This document shows positions 18,170-27,186 of a stretch of 64,000 nucleotides of DNA, piece after piece. Source of the DNA: Streptomyces ipomoeae 91-03 (GTDB lineage: Bacteria; Actinomycetota; Actinomycetes; Streptomycetales; Streptomycetaceae); assembly GCF_000317595.1 (NCBI RefSeq), contig NZ_AEJC01000397.1:62001-126000 (forward strand). The letters are read 5' to 3'. Numbering within the stretch: position 1 is the first letter of the stretch; each line of letters begins with the position of its first letter. The translations under genes and the position numbers were made by a program. Under the pieces are notes generated by a model. That model was not told where the DNA came from. It made no database searches and was given only the letters and a program-made list of their open reading frames with translations.

Positions 18170-19533
18170 ACCGAACCTCCCGTCGCGTGGCCGCGCACCG
18201 CGAGCGCCAGAGTGGCCTCATCCGAGGAACGGCCGGCGGTCCGCGTCGGACGGGCCCGGACCGTTCCGGCGACGACGATGCCGACGACCGCGTGCCCGGC
18301 GTCCGCACACGCCTCGGCGATGCCGGCGAGCTCCTCTGCGGTCCGGCTGCCCACGCTGAGGACGACCAGGGCACCGGACTCGGTGTCGCGGTCCGGCACC
18401 ATCGGCCGGTCCACCGAAACCTCCACCACCCGCAGCAACGGATCGCTCTTGGCCTCGGCGACGAGCTGCCCGGCGGCCCGGCGGGCGATCTCGTCGCCGT
18501 CCGGTACGACAACCAGCAGCCGCCGGGGGGCCGGCAGCTGATCCCGGAGGCGAGCACACACCCGCCGGTAGCGGATCCGCCTGTCGGCCTCGTCGCCGGG
18601 CCTCCGCGGCGTCGGTAGGTCCCACCGGGTGTCGACGCCGAGGAGCCGGCGGATCCAGGCCTGTGGGCCACGGCCCTCCGACCGGTGCGCGGGCCATTCA
18701 CCAGGCACGTCGACGGTGCCCAGCAGTGCCGAGCCCAGCGCCGCGGCGATCTCCGGTTCGGTGCGCAGTCGGCGGTTCATCCGTGCGGCGGCGAGATGGC
18801 CGATGACCGCGAGCAGGAAGAACAGCACCGCCCCGGCGACGATGAGCTGCATCCTCGTCGGTGGCGCCTCGCCGGTCGGCCGGGCGGCCGGCCCCATGAC
18901 GACCATGCCGGCCTTGTCGGTCGCCGGGTCGGCCTCGTCCAGCTTCTTCATGGCCTCTTCCAGCGAGGTGCGCAGCTTCTCGAGCGCGGTGCGGGCCTGG
19001 ACGCTCTCCACGGTCTGCCCCGGATCGGCCGCATTGGCCAGGTCGGTGATGCGGCGGTTGGTCTCCACGACCTTCTGCCGCAGCGCCTCGGACTCCGTAG
19101 CCGCTTCGGGGTCGGTGCCGCCGCCCGCGATCCGCGCGGCGAATCCGACGAATTCCTGGGCCACCCGGTCGGAGAGCTGCTGAGCGCGCTCCGGGGTGTC
19201 GGCCGTACCCGAGATCTTGATGATGTTCCCGTCGGCGGCCTTGGCGCTCACACGATCCAACAGCTCGCCGCCGCTGACACCCTTCCAGCCGAGCGTGGCG
19301 GCAGCGCGGTCGACCACCGCCGAACTGGTCGCGATGTCCACCTGAGTCAGCAGCTCGCGCTCTTCCCACTGCCCCGGCAGCAGTACCGATGCCGACGTCG
19401 TGTACCGCGGCGGAAACAGCAAAGAAGTGCCGTAGCCGACGAGCGCGCCCACGACGGCGATGACGGCGAGAAGCCGCCGGCGCCGACGGAGAATCCGCCC
19501 GATCGTGACCAGGCGTATGGTTTCCTCGCTCAA
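18166..19533 (-). CDS. Wzz-type chain-length determinant protein (copy 1)
   Basis: The 455-residue protein has an N-terminal membrane helix following a run of Arg (GRILRRRRRLLAVIAVVGAL), an external coiled-coil-forming region with many Glu, Lys and Arg residues, a second helix reading LIVAGAVLFFLLAVIGHL, and a cytoplasmic tail. This matches the Wzz domain family. The start is a TTG (19531-19533) overlapping the GT4 stop as TTGA. Two tandem Wzz-like genes suggest a heteromeric length-control complex, or separate control of two polymer species. Confidence 0.82.
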   Translation of the reverse strand: MSEETIRLVTIGRILRRRRRLLAVIAVVGALVGYGTSLLFPPRYTTSASVLLPGQWEERELLTQVDIATSSAVVDRAAATLGWKGVSGGELLDRVSAKAADGNIIKISGTADTPERAQQLSDRVAQEFVGFAARIAGGGTDPEAATESEALRQKVVETNRRITDLANAADPGQTVESVQARTALEKLRTSLEEAMKKLDEADPATDKAGMVVMGPAARPTGEAPPTRMQLIVAGAVLFFLLAVIGHLAAARMNRRLRTEPEIAAALGSALLGTVDVPGEWPAHRSEGRGPQAWIRRLLGVDTRWDLPTPRRPGDEADRRIRYRRVCARLRDQLPAPRRLLVVVPDGDEIARRAAGQLVAEAKSDPLLRVVEVSVDRPMVPDRDTESGALVVLSVGSRTAEELAGIAEACADAGHAVVGIVVAGTVRARPTRTAGRSSDEATLALAVRGHATGGSV

Positions 19534-20810
19534 CTGCGCGGCCTCTTCCCTGTGCGGACCGGGCCACCCGCCGACACCGGAGTGCGGTCACGGCAGGCAG
19601 CGGCGTAGGCGGCGAGCAGCGACGCCTGCGAGTTCCGCCAGGAGAGCGGCCCGCTGATCCGCTCCTGGCCGATCTTGCCCATCCGGGCCCGCTTCTCCGG
19701 ATCGTCAAGGAGCAGCGCGATGAGCCCCGCGAACCGGGCCTCGTCGTTGGCGGGCGCGTAGACGGCGGCGTCACCGGCGGAGACGCGCGCCTCCTTCAGG
19801 TCGAAGGAGACGATCGGCCGGCCCATCGCCATGTACTCCAGGACCTTGTTCATGGTCGACACGTCGTTGAGCGGATTGCGCGGGTCGGGGGAGAGACACA
19901 CGTCCGCGGTGGACAGGTAGCGCACCAGGTCGGCGTCCGGAATGCGCCCGGTGAACCGCACTTGTTCCGAGAGCCCGAGCCGCCGGGACAGCTCCACCAT
20001 CGCGTCGAAGGCGTCGCCGGAGCCGACGAACACCGCATGCCAGTCGGTCCGCCCGCACTCGTCGCGCAGCTTCGCGAGGGCCCGCAAGGCGTAGTCGACG
20101 CCGTCCTGCGGGCCCATGACGCCGAGGTAGCACAGCAGATGGGGTTTGCCGCGCTTCAACTCCGGCTCGGGCGGCACCGGTTGGAACCGCTCGATCTGGG
20201 GCGCGCTGCGCACCACGAAAACGTCCTCAGGGCGTCGGCCGCCACGGCGCACCGCGACGTCCCGGTAGCTCTCGTTCGTGGCGAGGACGACGTCCGCCGC
20301 CCGGTAGGTCCGCCGTTCCAGCGCGCGCACGGCCCGGTAGAGCAGGTCCTTGCCGCGGTCGAACCGGGAGAGATACAGCTCGGGTACCAGGTCGTGCTGG
20401 TCGAAGACGAACCGCGCGCCGCGCCGCTTCAGCCACAGTGCCGGCAGGAACAGCAGGTCGGGCGGGTTGCAGGCGTGGACCACGTCGACCGGGCCGACCT
20501 TCCGGGCCAGCCGGGCCGTGTGCCACAACGCCGATCCGTACTCCCGCAGGTAGCCGGCGGGTCCTCCGGTGGCCGCGCGCAACGGGTAGCGGTGGATCCG
20601 CACCCCGTCGATCTCCGCCTCCGGCTCCGTGTCCCGCTTCTCCCCCCGGGGGCAGATGACGTGCACCTCCCAGCCCGCGTCGCGCAGCGTCGTGCACTCC
20701 TGCCACACCCGCCGGTCGAACGGCACCGACAGGTTCTCCACCAGGATCAGCGCGCGCCGGTCCGGCCGGTTGCCGCTGGTCGTGTCACCAAGCGTCGTGT
20801 CACCAAGCAA
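19530..20810 (-). CDS. Glycosyltransferase family 4 (WbuB-like)
   Basis: The 426-residue protein contains the ENLSVPFDRRVWQECTTL segment and the EYMAMGRPIVSFDLKEARVS donor-site region that mark GT4 enzymes of exopolysaccharide clusters. An FDQHDLVPELY segment near residue 140 is also typical. The start is most likely the TTG at 20808-20810, which overlaps the dehydrogenase stop by 11 bases. Its first 11 codons arise from a 15-base tandem repeat encoding LGDTT units. It would add an early sugar after the priming transferase. Confidence 0.86.
   Translation of the reverse strand: MLGDTTLGDTTSGNRPDRRALILVENLSVPFDRRVWQECTTLRDAGWEVHVICPRGEKRDTEPEAEIDGVRIHRYPLRAATGGPAGYLREYGSALWHTARLARKVGPVDVVHACNPPDLLFLPALWLKRRGARFVFDQHDLVPELYLSRFDRGKDLLYRAVRALERRTYRAADVVLATNESYRDVAVRRGGRRPEDVFVVRSAPQIERFQPVPPEPELKRGKPHLLCYLGVMGPQDGVDYALRALAKLRDECGRTDWHAVFVGSGDAFDAMVELSRRLGLSEQVRFTGRIPDADLVRYLSTADVCLSPDPRNPLNDVSTMNKVLEYMAMGRPIVSFDLKEARVSAGDAAVYAPANDEARFAGLIALLLDDPEKRARMGKIGQERISGPLSWRNSQASLLAAYAAACRDRTPVSAGGPVRTGKRPRS
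20778..20807. repeat. Two 15-base tandem repeats across a coupled gene junction
   Basis: The unit cgtcgtgtcaccaag is exact at 20793-20807 and has one mismatch at 20778-20792. On the minus strand it encodes LGDTT twice at the start of the GT4. In the dehydrogenase frame both units contain a TGA, so that gene has tandem in-frame stops. Confidence 0.88.
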
Positions 20811-22125
20811 GGCCCATGTACCCCGGTTCGGCCCGGCGCGCCTCGGCGTCGGGAAGGCGGATGAGGTCGACGATCACCGGGCCGCCGCCATGGGGCAGCG
20901 CCGACAGCACGGCCGGGTCCCTGGTCCCGACCAGGCACACCTCGGCGTGCTCCAGCACCTCGTCGACGGAATCCGCGAGCAGTTGCGCGAGGTGCGGCAA
21001 CCGGGTCTCGATGTACTCGCGGTTCGCGCCGATCAGCCGGGAGAGGCTCACGTTGGCGTCGTGGATCTTCAGGTCGTAACCCTTGCCGAAGAGCCGCTCC
21101 GCCAGTTCGACGAGCGGGCTCTCGCGGAGGTCGTCGGTGCCGGGTTTGAAGGAGAGCCCGAACAGGCCCACCCGGCGCTTGCCGGTGCGCTCGACCAGCT
21201 CCACCGCGCGTTGCAGATGGGCGGAGTTGGAGGACAGCACGTGGGACAGGATGGGCACCGAGACGTCGGCCCGCTGCGCCGCGTGGACCAGGCTGCGCAG
21301 GTCCTTGGGCAGGCAGGAGCCACCGAAGGCGAAGCCGGGCCGCAGATAGGCGGGGCTGATGTTCAGCTTGCGGTCGGCCAGGAACACGTCCATCACCTGG
21401 TGCGAGTCCACGCCGAGCGCCTGGCACACCGCGCCCAGCTCGTTCGCGAAGCCGATCTTGAGGCCGTGGAACGCGTTGTCCGCGTATTTGATCGCCTCGG
21501 CCGTCGGGACCGGCACCCGGAACACCTCGCCGGGCAGGCCGTCGTACAGCGCCGTCACCGTGTCGCCGCTCGCCGGGTCGAGCTCGCCGATGACGGTCTT
21601 GGGCGGGTCGAAGAAGTCCCGCACGCTCGTGCCCTCGCGCAGGAACTCCGGGTTGACCGCGACCCCGAAGTCCACCCCGGCCGTGCCGCCGACGTTCTTC
21701 TCCAGGATCGGTACCAGCAGGTTCAGGCAGGTACCCGGGAGCATGGTGCTGCGGAACACGACGGTGTGCCGACCCCCCTGCTCGGCCCCCTCGGCCAGCG
21801 CGGCGCCGATCTGCTCGGTGACCCGTTCCAAGTACGTGGTGCACAGGCTGCCGTTGGGCTCCGACGGGGTGCCCACGCAGACCAGAGACACCTCGCTGTT
21901 CATGATCGCCTCGCGGACGTCGCCGGTGGCGCGGAGCGCCCCGGTCCGCACGACCTCGGCGATGAGCTCGCCGATCCGCTCCTCGACCACCGGGGCCAAG
22001 CCGCTGTTGACCAGGTCGACCTTCACCTGGTTCACGTCCACCCCGATGACCTCGTGGCCCATGCTGGCCAGGCACGCGGCCGACACGCAGCCCACGTAGC
22101 CGAGCCCGAAAACGCTGACTCTCAT
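20800..22125 (-). CDS. Nucleotide-sugar dehydrogenase of the GDP-mannose 6-dehydrogenase (AlgD) type
   Basis: The 441-residue protein has an N-terminal Rossmann motif (VFGLGYVG), a VNPEFLREG motif and the catalytic Cys271 in RPGFAFGGSCLPKDLR. That phrase, and the FKPGTDDLRESPLVELAE segment downstream, follow my recollection of AlgD more closely than of UDP-glucose dehydrogenase. The reaction is a four-electron oxidation of a sugar nucleotide to a uronate, probably GDP-mannose to GDP-mannuronate. The ATG at 22123-22125 has a strong GGGGGAGG ribosome site. It supplies the uronic acid that the lyase and amidotransferase genes imply. Confidence 0.88.
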   Translation of the reverse strand: MRVSVFGLGYVGCVSAACLASMGHEVIGVDVNQVKVDLVNSGLAPVVEERIGELIAEVVRTGALRATGDVREAIMNSEVSLVCVGTPSEPNGSLCTTYLERVTEQIGAALAEGAEQGGRHTVVFRSTMLPGTCLNLLVPILEKNVGGTAGVDFGVAVNPEFLREGTSVRDFFDPPKTVIGELDPASGDTVTALYDGLPGEVFRVPVPTAEAIKYADNAFHGLKIGFANELGAVCQALGVDSHQVMDVFLADRKLNISPAYLRPGFAFGGSCLPKDLRSLVHAAQRADVSVPILSHVLSSNSAHLQRAVELVERTGKRRVGLFGLSFKPGTDDLRESPLVELAERLFGKGYDLKIHDANVSLSRLIGANREYIETRLPHLAQLLADSVDEVLEHAEVCLVGTRDPAVLSALPHGGGPVIVDLIRLPDAEARRAEPGYMGLAW

Positions 22126-22144
22126 GACGCGTTCCTCCCCCCAG

Positions 22145-22194
22145 GCAGGCCCTTGTGGCCTGCGGTCCCCCAATGCAGGCCCTTGTGGTCTGCG
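22145..22194. repeat. Pair of 20-base repeats, each able to form a hairpin, in the operon leader of the dehydrogenase
   Basis: Copies at 22145-22164 and 22175-22194 differ at one base (gcaggcccttgtggcctgcg and its variant with tctgcg). Each contains the inverted arms caggc and gcctg around a 7-base loop. They occupy the gap between the priming transferase stop (22229) and the dehydrogenase start (22125). Confidence 0.85.
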
Positions 22195-22228
22195 TTCCGC
22201 GCGCCGGCCGGACGACGGCCGCCGCGCA

Positions 22229-23707
22229 TCAATAGGCCCCCTGCCCGTGGATCACCGCACGCAGCGTCTTCCACAAGATCACTGCGTCCAGGGCGAGCGA
22301 CCAGTCCTCCACGTACCGCAGGTCGAGCCGGACCGCCTCCTCCCACGGCAGGTCGCTGCGCCCGCTGATCTGCCACAGGCCGGTGAGCCCGGGCTTGACC
22401 AGCAGCCGCCGCCGGATGTCCGGGCCGTACGCGGCGGACTCCTCCGGCAACGGAGGCCGCGGACCGACGAGCGACATCGATCCGGTGAGCACGTTGAAAA
22501 GCTGCGGGAGCTCGTCGAGCGAGTACCGGCGCAGCACCGCTCCCACCCGGGTCACCCGCGGATCCCGGCGGAGCTTGAACAGCAGGCCTGCGCCCTCGTT
22601 GCGGTCGGCCAGCTCGGCACGTGCCCCATGAGCCCCGGCGACCATGGTGCGGAACTTGAGGATGGTGAACTCGCGGCCGTCCTTGCCGACCCTGCGCTGG
22701 CGGTAGAACGCCCCGCCCCGGCTGTCCACCATCACGAGCAGCGCGACGAACACCATCAAGGGCGCGAACAACATCAGCAGAAACGTTGCGCCTACTCGGT
22801 CGACCACCCCTTTGACCGCCCGGCGGCCCCCGGTGAAGGCCGGCATGCTGACCCGCAGCAGCGGGATCCCGAGCACCGCGTCGACGTGCAGCCGCGGGCC
22901 GGCCACCTCCATGAGCACGGGGGCCACGACCATCTCGGCGTCGCTGCCTTCGAGGTTCCAGGCCAGCCGCTGCAGCCGGTCCGGTGACCAGTGCGGGTCA
23001 GGTGTGACCGCGACGACACGGTAGCCGTCGTGGCGGACATGCTTGGCGACGTCCTCCAGTTGGCCGACGACCGGCACTCCGTCCAGTTGGTCACCGTCGA
23101 GCCCGCGACCGTCCGCCGTGCACACCGCATCCACTCGCCAGCCGAGGTGCGGGAACTTGCGGGTGCGGGTGATCAGGTCCCGCACGGTGGCCGGGCTCCC
23201 GGCAGTGAGCACCGGTCTCAGACACCGCCCTTCCTTCCGCTGTTTGTGCAGCCAGAGGCGCAGCAGATACCGCTCGGTCATGGTGATGAGCGCGATCGCG
23301 GGGATCGCGACGAAGATCCAGAGCTTGATGTTGCGCGAGGTGAGGGCGATCCCGCCGAGTGCCAGTACGACGGTCGCCATGAACAGGGAGCGTCCGAGCC
23401 GGCGGAATTCCTCGGCGCCCTGGCCGAGCACGGCCGGAGCCCAGGACCGGCTCACCGCAAGAGCTCCCAGCACCAGCAGCTCGGTGCCGAATGCGAGAAT
23501 TCCCCACTTCTCGTGCCAGTTGGCCGCGTCCCGGGCCCCGAAGAATTCGCCGATCGTCGCCACCACGAAGGCGGTGGCCACGGTATCGCTGGTGATCACG
23601 GCACGGCGGTACCGCTGCTCCCAGTCGTTCGCGCTCTGGCTGATCGCCCCGTTCGCCAGACGCCCGCGCGCCGACGGAAACGGGTCGACTAATTCCCCCT
23701 GCTGCAC
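22229..23707 (-). CDS. Exopolysaccharide priming polyprenyl-phosphate glycosylphosphotransferase
   Basis: The 492-residue protein has several N-terminal membrane helices, a CoA-binding-like middle, and a C-terminal bacterial sugar transferase domain. That domain shows FYRQRRVGKDG, LKFRTM, LDELPQLFNVLTG, VGPRPPLPEE and KPGLTGLWQISGRS, the full signature of WbaP/CpsE-type enzymes. It attaches sugar-1-phosphate to undecaprenyl phosphate and starts each repeat unit. The GTG at 23705-23707 was chosen for its GGGGGG ribosome site. Codon 6 is then a rare TTA (complement at 23690-23692). It is the first gene of the visible operon. Confidence 0.88.
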   Translation of the reverse strand: MQQGELVDPFPSARGRLANGAISQSANDWEQRYRRAVITSDTVATAFVVATIGEFFGARDAANWHEKWGILAFGTELLVLGALAVSRSWAPAVLGQGAEEFRRLGRSLFMATVVLALGGIALTSRNIKLWIFVAIPAIALITMTERYLLRLWLHKQRKEGRCLRPVLTAGSPATVRDLITRTRKFPHLGWRVDAVCTADGRGLDGDQLDGVPVVGQLEDVAKHVRHDGYRVVAVTPDPHWSPDRLQRLAWNLEGSDAEMVVAPVLMEVAGPRLHVDAVLGIPLLRVSMPAFTGGRRAVKGVVDRVGATFLLMLFAPLMVFVALLVMVDSRGGAFYRQRRVGKDGREFTILKFRTMVAGAHGARAELADRNEGAGLLFKLRRDPRVTRVGAVLRRYSLDELPQLFNVLTGSMSLVGPRPPLPEESAAYGPDIRRRLLVKPGLTGLWQISGRSDLPWEEAVRLDLRYVEDWSLALDAVILWKTLRAVIHGQGAY

Positions 23708-24289
23708 AGGACCCCCCAGGTCGCCAGTGGTTCGACGTGCTCGCCTCACACTGTTTCTCCCGGGAGGCACCCCCGCCCCCCGTGCCGCGCTGTTCCTCCC
23801 CTCGGGAGGACCCCGCCCCCCGCGCATGACATTCCGGCTATTTCAGCGCCACTTGAACAACCCACCCCGGCGGCAGCGGACTCACATGTCCTGCCGGACT
23901 CTCGACGTGCGCCGGGAACCCATCGAAACCCCGGGTGCTCCCCGCACCCAAGGCCCCTCTCGGGCTCCAGGCATTGATCACCCCCAGGTCGGCGCCGGGG
24001 ACGCGACTGCTGGCTGTCTGTGGCGCCGGACCTATAGATCATTAACGGTTGCTTCGTGTTCGAACAGCTGAAGCACGGTCAATCTAGACCATCGGGGCCA
24101 GTATGAAGAGAGGGCGTGGGGAATTTGTGCGCAAGCTTTGAGACTGGATTCTCCGGCCGATGACCGCCTACGGGTGCCCTGTTGAGGGCGCTACGGCGAG
24201 CGCGGCCATGTCCTCCTCGGCACCGGCACGCGCCCTCTACGGTGGAGATCCGGATGCCGCCGAGGCGGTGGGGGAGGAGGGCGACAGGC
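23708..24289. other. Divergent intergenic region between the exopolysaccharide operon and the jet cassette
   Basis: No gene is supported in these 580 bases. The part next to the transferase is G/C-rich. About 24010-24140 is clearly richer in A/T than the surroundings and contains a perfect 10-base palindrome, tgttcgaaca, at 24057-24066. A GGAGGAGG ribosome site at 24273-24280 serves jetA. Promoters for both operons should lie here, but I could not identify convincing -35/-10 pairs. Confidence 0.6.
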
Positions 24290-25843
24290 GTGCGCAGGGT
24301 TCCGCCGGAGATGTTCCGGTTCACGACGGTGGAGAGGTCGGATCTGTACGGGGCGGTGCTGGACGCCTTCGGTGTGGCCGGCGAGCACCTGGAGACGGCG
24401 CTGGGGCTCGACGCGGTGCGCGAGCGGCTGCGCGGGGTGGGCTGGGCAGCGGCGGTCGAGGACGAGGAACTGCATGAGGCGCTCAGGCGGCTTGTGCAGT
24501 GGGAGCTCCTGGACGTGGTGCACAACCACGCGGAGAACTACCGCATGGCCGAGGAGTACGAGCGGCGCAACCTGCAGTACTCGCTGACCCGCCGGGGCGA
24601 GGCCGCTCTCGCCGGAGTGCGGCACGCGCTTGAGGTTCTCGCCTCCACGGGGGCGCTGCAGACGGCCGTGCTGGAGGCGATCGCCGACCGGCTCGACGAG
24701 CTGTGCCTGCTGTCCGGCGAGCCCGCCTCGGCCGATCGCCGGATCTACACCACGCTGCGGGAGCTGGAGGGGCATCTGGAGGCCCTGGTGGAGAACACCA
24801 AGGCATTCAACGGCGAACTGCAGCGGCTGCTGCGCGCCGAGGGCGCCGATCTGGAGGTGTTCCGCGAGGTCAAGGCCGCCACCGTCGCGTATCTGCAGGA
24901 GTTCCTGGTCAACCTCGACCGGCGCGGGCAGACGGTCGCCGCCGCGGTGGCCCGGGTGGAGGAGCGAGGGACCGCCGTGCTGCGCGAGCGAGCCCTGCGC
25001 GGGGCCGAACTGCCACCGGTGGCCGGTGAGGATCCCGCGGCCGGCTGGCTGGAGAGCCGGCGGGCACGCTGGGCGGGCCTGCGGGCGTGGTTCCTGCCGG
25101 ACGACGGGGCGCGGCCCCGGATCGAGCAGTTGCACGACATCGCCCGGCGGGCCATCGTCTCGCTGCTGCAGGTCCTGGAGCGGATCAACGAGTCACGGCG
25201 CCGCTCCTCCAGCGCCGTGCAGGACTTCAGGGAGCTGGCGCGCTGGTTCGCGGCGGCCCCCGTGGAGGAGGACCTGCACCGGCTGTGGTCGGCGGCCTTC
25301 GGTCTCGGCCCGGCGCGCCACGCTCATCTCGCCCACCCCGACCCGGAGTTGATCCCGTCGTCCCATTCCTGGTCCGAGGCCCCGCCCGTGCGGGTGTCGG
25401 CGCTGCTGCGGACCAGCGGACGGACCGAGCGCTTCACACGCACGGCCAGGGTGCGGGACGTCGCGGCGGTGAGGGCGGAGCGCGCCGAGCGGGCCCGCGC
25501 GGAGCGAGCGGAACTCGCGCGTGCCTGGCGGGTGCTGGAGACGGACGGCCCCGTGCGTCTGTCCGCCTTCGGCGCGCTGGATCCCGCTGTCTTCGACCGG
25601 CTGCTGGACCTGCTGGGCCGGGCCCTGTCCGCCCGGCCGGACGCGGGCGGTCTGCGGCGCGCCACGACCGGGGACGGCCGGGTGGAGATCGCGCTGTCTC
25701 CGCCTCCCGACGAGCGCACCGCCGTACTGCGCACCGCGAAGGGCGCGCTGGCCGGACCGGACTACGTCGTCCACATCATGGCGGCGGGCGGAGCGAGCGC
25801 CTTCCCGGCCTTCGGCGCCGCGCGGCAGGAGGCGGCCGGATGA
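24290..25843 (+). CDS. jetA: Wadjet type II subunit JetA (DUF2397/TIGR02677)
   Basis: The 517-residue protein matches the DUF2397/TIGR02677 family: a mostly helical protein beginning PPEMFRFTTVERSDLYGAVL, with an LHDIARRAIVSLLQVLERIN region in the middle. It is the first gene of a four-gene set. In Wadjet complexes the JetA subunit is the kleisin-like bridge that holds the SMC dimer. The GTG at 24290-24292 was chosen for the GGAGGAGG site 10 bases before it. An ATG at 24311 is possible. The stop overlaps jetB by ATGA. The assignment rests on family recognition and gene order. Confidence 0.88.
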   Translation: MRRVPPEMFRFTTVERSDLYGAVLDAFGVAGEHLETALGLDAVRERLRGVGWAAAVEDEELHEALRRLVQWELLDVVHNHAENYRMAEEYERRNLQYSLTRRGEAALAGVRHALEVLASTGALQTAVLEAIADRLDELCLLSGEPASADRRIYTTLRELEGHLEALVENTKAFNGELQRLLRAEGADLEVFREVKAATVAYLQEFLVNLDRRGQTVAAAVARVEERGTAVLRERALRGAELPPVAGEDPAAGWLESRRARWAGLRAWFLPDDGARPRIEQLHDIARRAIVSLLQVLERINESRRRSSSAVQDFRELARWFAAAPVEEDLHRLWSAAFGLGPARHAHLAHPDPELIPSSHSWSEAPPVRVSALLRTSGRTERFTRTARVRDVAAVRAERAERARAERAELARAWRVLETDGPVRLSAFGALDPAVFDRLLDLLGRALSARPDAGGLRRATTGDGRVEIALSPPPDERTAVLRTAKGALAGPDYVVHIMAAGGASAFPAFGAARQEAAG

Positions 25844-27186
25844 GCACCCTTGCCAACCAACTGGCCGCCGCGGAACGGGAGGAGGTCGCGCGCGCCATCC
25901 GTCTCCTGCTGGCCCGCCCCCTGCTGACCGAGGCCGCCGACCCGGCCGGCTTCGAACTGGTACGCCGCCGTCGTGAGCCGCTGGCCCAGTGGTTCGACTA
26001 CACCTGCGGCTGGAGCCTGGTGGTGGAGCCCCGCCGCGGTTACGCCCGCCTCACCAAGGTCCGCGCCGACCCGGACGGCTCCCGCCCGGCCCGCAGGGCG
26101 CGTTCCGGCCGGGCCCCGTTCGACCGCCGGCGTTACGTGCTGCTCTGCGTGACGGCGGCCGAACTGTTGTCGATGCCGATGACGACCATCGGCATGCTCG
26201 CCGACCGTGTCGTGCAGGCCACGGCGGCCGACCGGGCACTGGCCGCGTTCGACCCGGTCCACCGGGCGGAGCGGACGGCGTTCGTCGACGTCCTCAAGCT
26301 GCTGGAGTCGTACGACGTGCTGCGCGTGGTGGACGGGACGACCGAGGCGTACGTCGAGTCAGCGGAGGCGAAGGTCCTCTACCGTGTGGACACCACGCTG
26401 CTGATGCGGCTGCCCGCCGCGCCCGTCGGTGCCTCCCGCCTCGCCGTACCTCCGGACGAGGTGCCGGCGCGGTTCGAGGAACTCCTCACGGGGCTGGTGC
26501 GGGAGCGCCGCTACGGCGGCACGGTCGTCGACGGGACGGCGGACGAGGCGCACGGCGAGACCGCCGCCACGGACGCACAACGCAACCTGCGGCTGCGCCA
26601 CTCGGTGCTGCGTCGCCTCTTCGACGACCCGGTGCTGTACCGGTCGGACCTCGCCGACGACGAGCTGGCGTATGTCACCTCCCTGACCGGGCGCCAGATC
26701 CTGCGCCGCTCGGTCGAGCAGGCCGGCTTCCTCCTGGAGGAGCGAGCCGAGGGCTTTCTGCTCGTGGACCCGGACGGACTCGCCACCGATGTCCGCTTCC
26801 CCGACGACACGTCCACCGCCCGGGTCGCCGCGCTGCTCCTTCTGGAGCCGCTCTGCGCCGCGCCCGCCGGGATGCTGCCCGAACAGCTCGCCGAGGCCGG
26901 AGCGGATCTGCTGCGCCGCTTCCCGCGCTGGGCCAAGGCGTACCAGTCCGAGGACGGCGCGGCCCGGCTGTCCGACGACGCCGTACGCGTACTGCGGGAT
27001 GTCGGCCTGGCCCGCCGGGCCGGGGGCCGTGTCGTCGCGTGCCCGGCCGCGTACCGCTACCGCCTGACGGAGACGACGAGTTCGGACCCGGAAGACAAGC
27101 CCGGACCGGAGCGGGGCGCGAGTCCGCGCGAGACGGCAAGTGCCACGGCCTCCCGTGGCGTTGTCGCGGAAGGAGACCAGCAGTGA
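25840..27186 (+). CDS. jetB: Wadjet type II subunit JetB (DUF2398/TIGR02678)
   Basis: The 448-residue protein matches DUF2398/TIGR02678, starting MSTLANQLAAAEREEVARAIRLLL with an RRREPLAQWFDYTCGW segment soon after. It probably folds as winged-helix (KITE-like) domains that sit on the kleisin in the SMC complex. The ATG overlaps the jetA stop and its own TGA overlaps the jetC GTG, so stoichiometric coupled translation is likely. The last 40 residues are Glu/Ser/Thr-rich and probably disordered. Confidence 0.88.
   Translation: MSTLANQLAAAEREEVARAIRLLLARPLLTEAADPAGFELVRRRREPLAQWFDYTCGWSLVVEPRRGYARLTKVRADPDGSRPARRARSGRAPFDRRRYVLLCVTAAELLSMPMTTIGMLADRVVQATAADRALAAFDPVHRAERTAFVDVLKLLESYDVLRVVDGTTEAYVESAEAKVLYRVDTTLLMRLPAAPVGASRLAVPPDEVPARFEELLTGLVRERRYGGTVVDGTADEAHGETAATDAQRNLRLRHSVLRRLFDDPVLYRSDLADDELAYVTSLTGRQILRRSVEQAGFLLEERAEGFLLVDPDGLATDVRFPDDTSTARVAALLLLEPLCAAPAGMLPEQLAEAGADLLRRFPRWAKAYQSEDGAARLSDDAVRVLRDVGLARRAGGRVVACPAAYRYRLTETTSSDPEDKPGPERGASPRETASATASRGVVAEGDQQ

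Noticed and set aside
1..23707. Secondary-metabolite (glycosylated antibiotic) cluster
   Set aside because: The sugar-modification genes could suggest one, but there is no polyketide synthase, peptide synthetase or other core enzyme, while flippase, polymerase, Wzz and priming transferase are all present.
24057..24066. tgttcgaaca as a LexA (SOS) box controlling the jet genes
   Set aside because: The Streptomyces SOS box has GAAC, four bases, GTTC. Here the halves are in the opposite order and directly joined.
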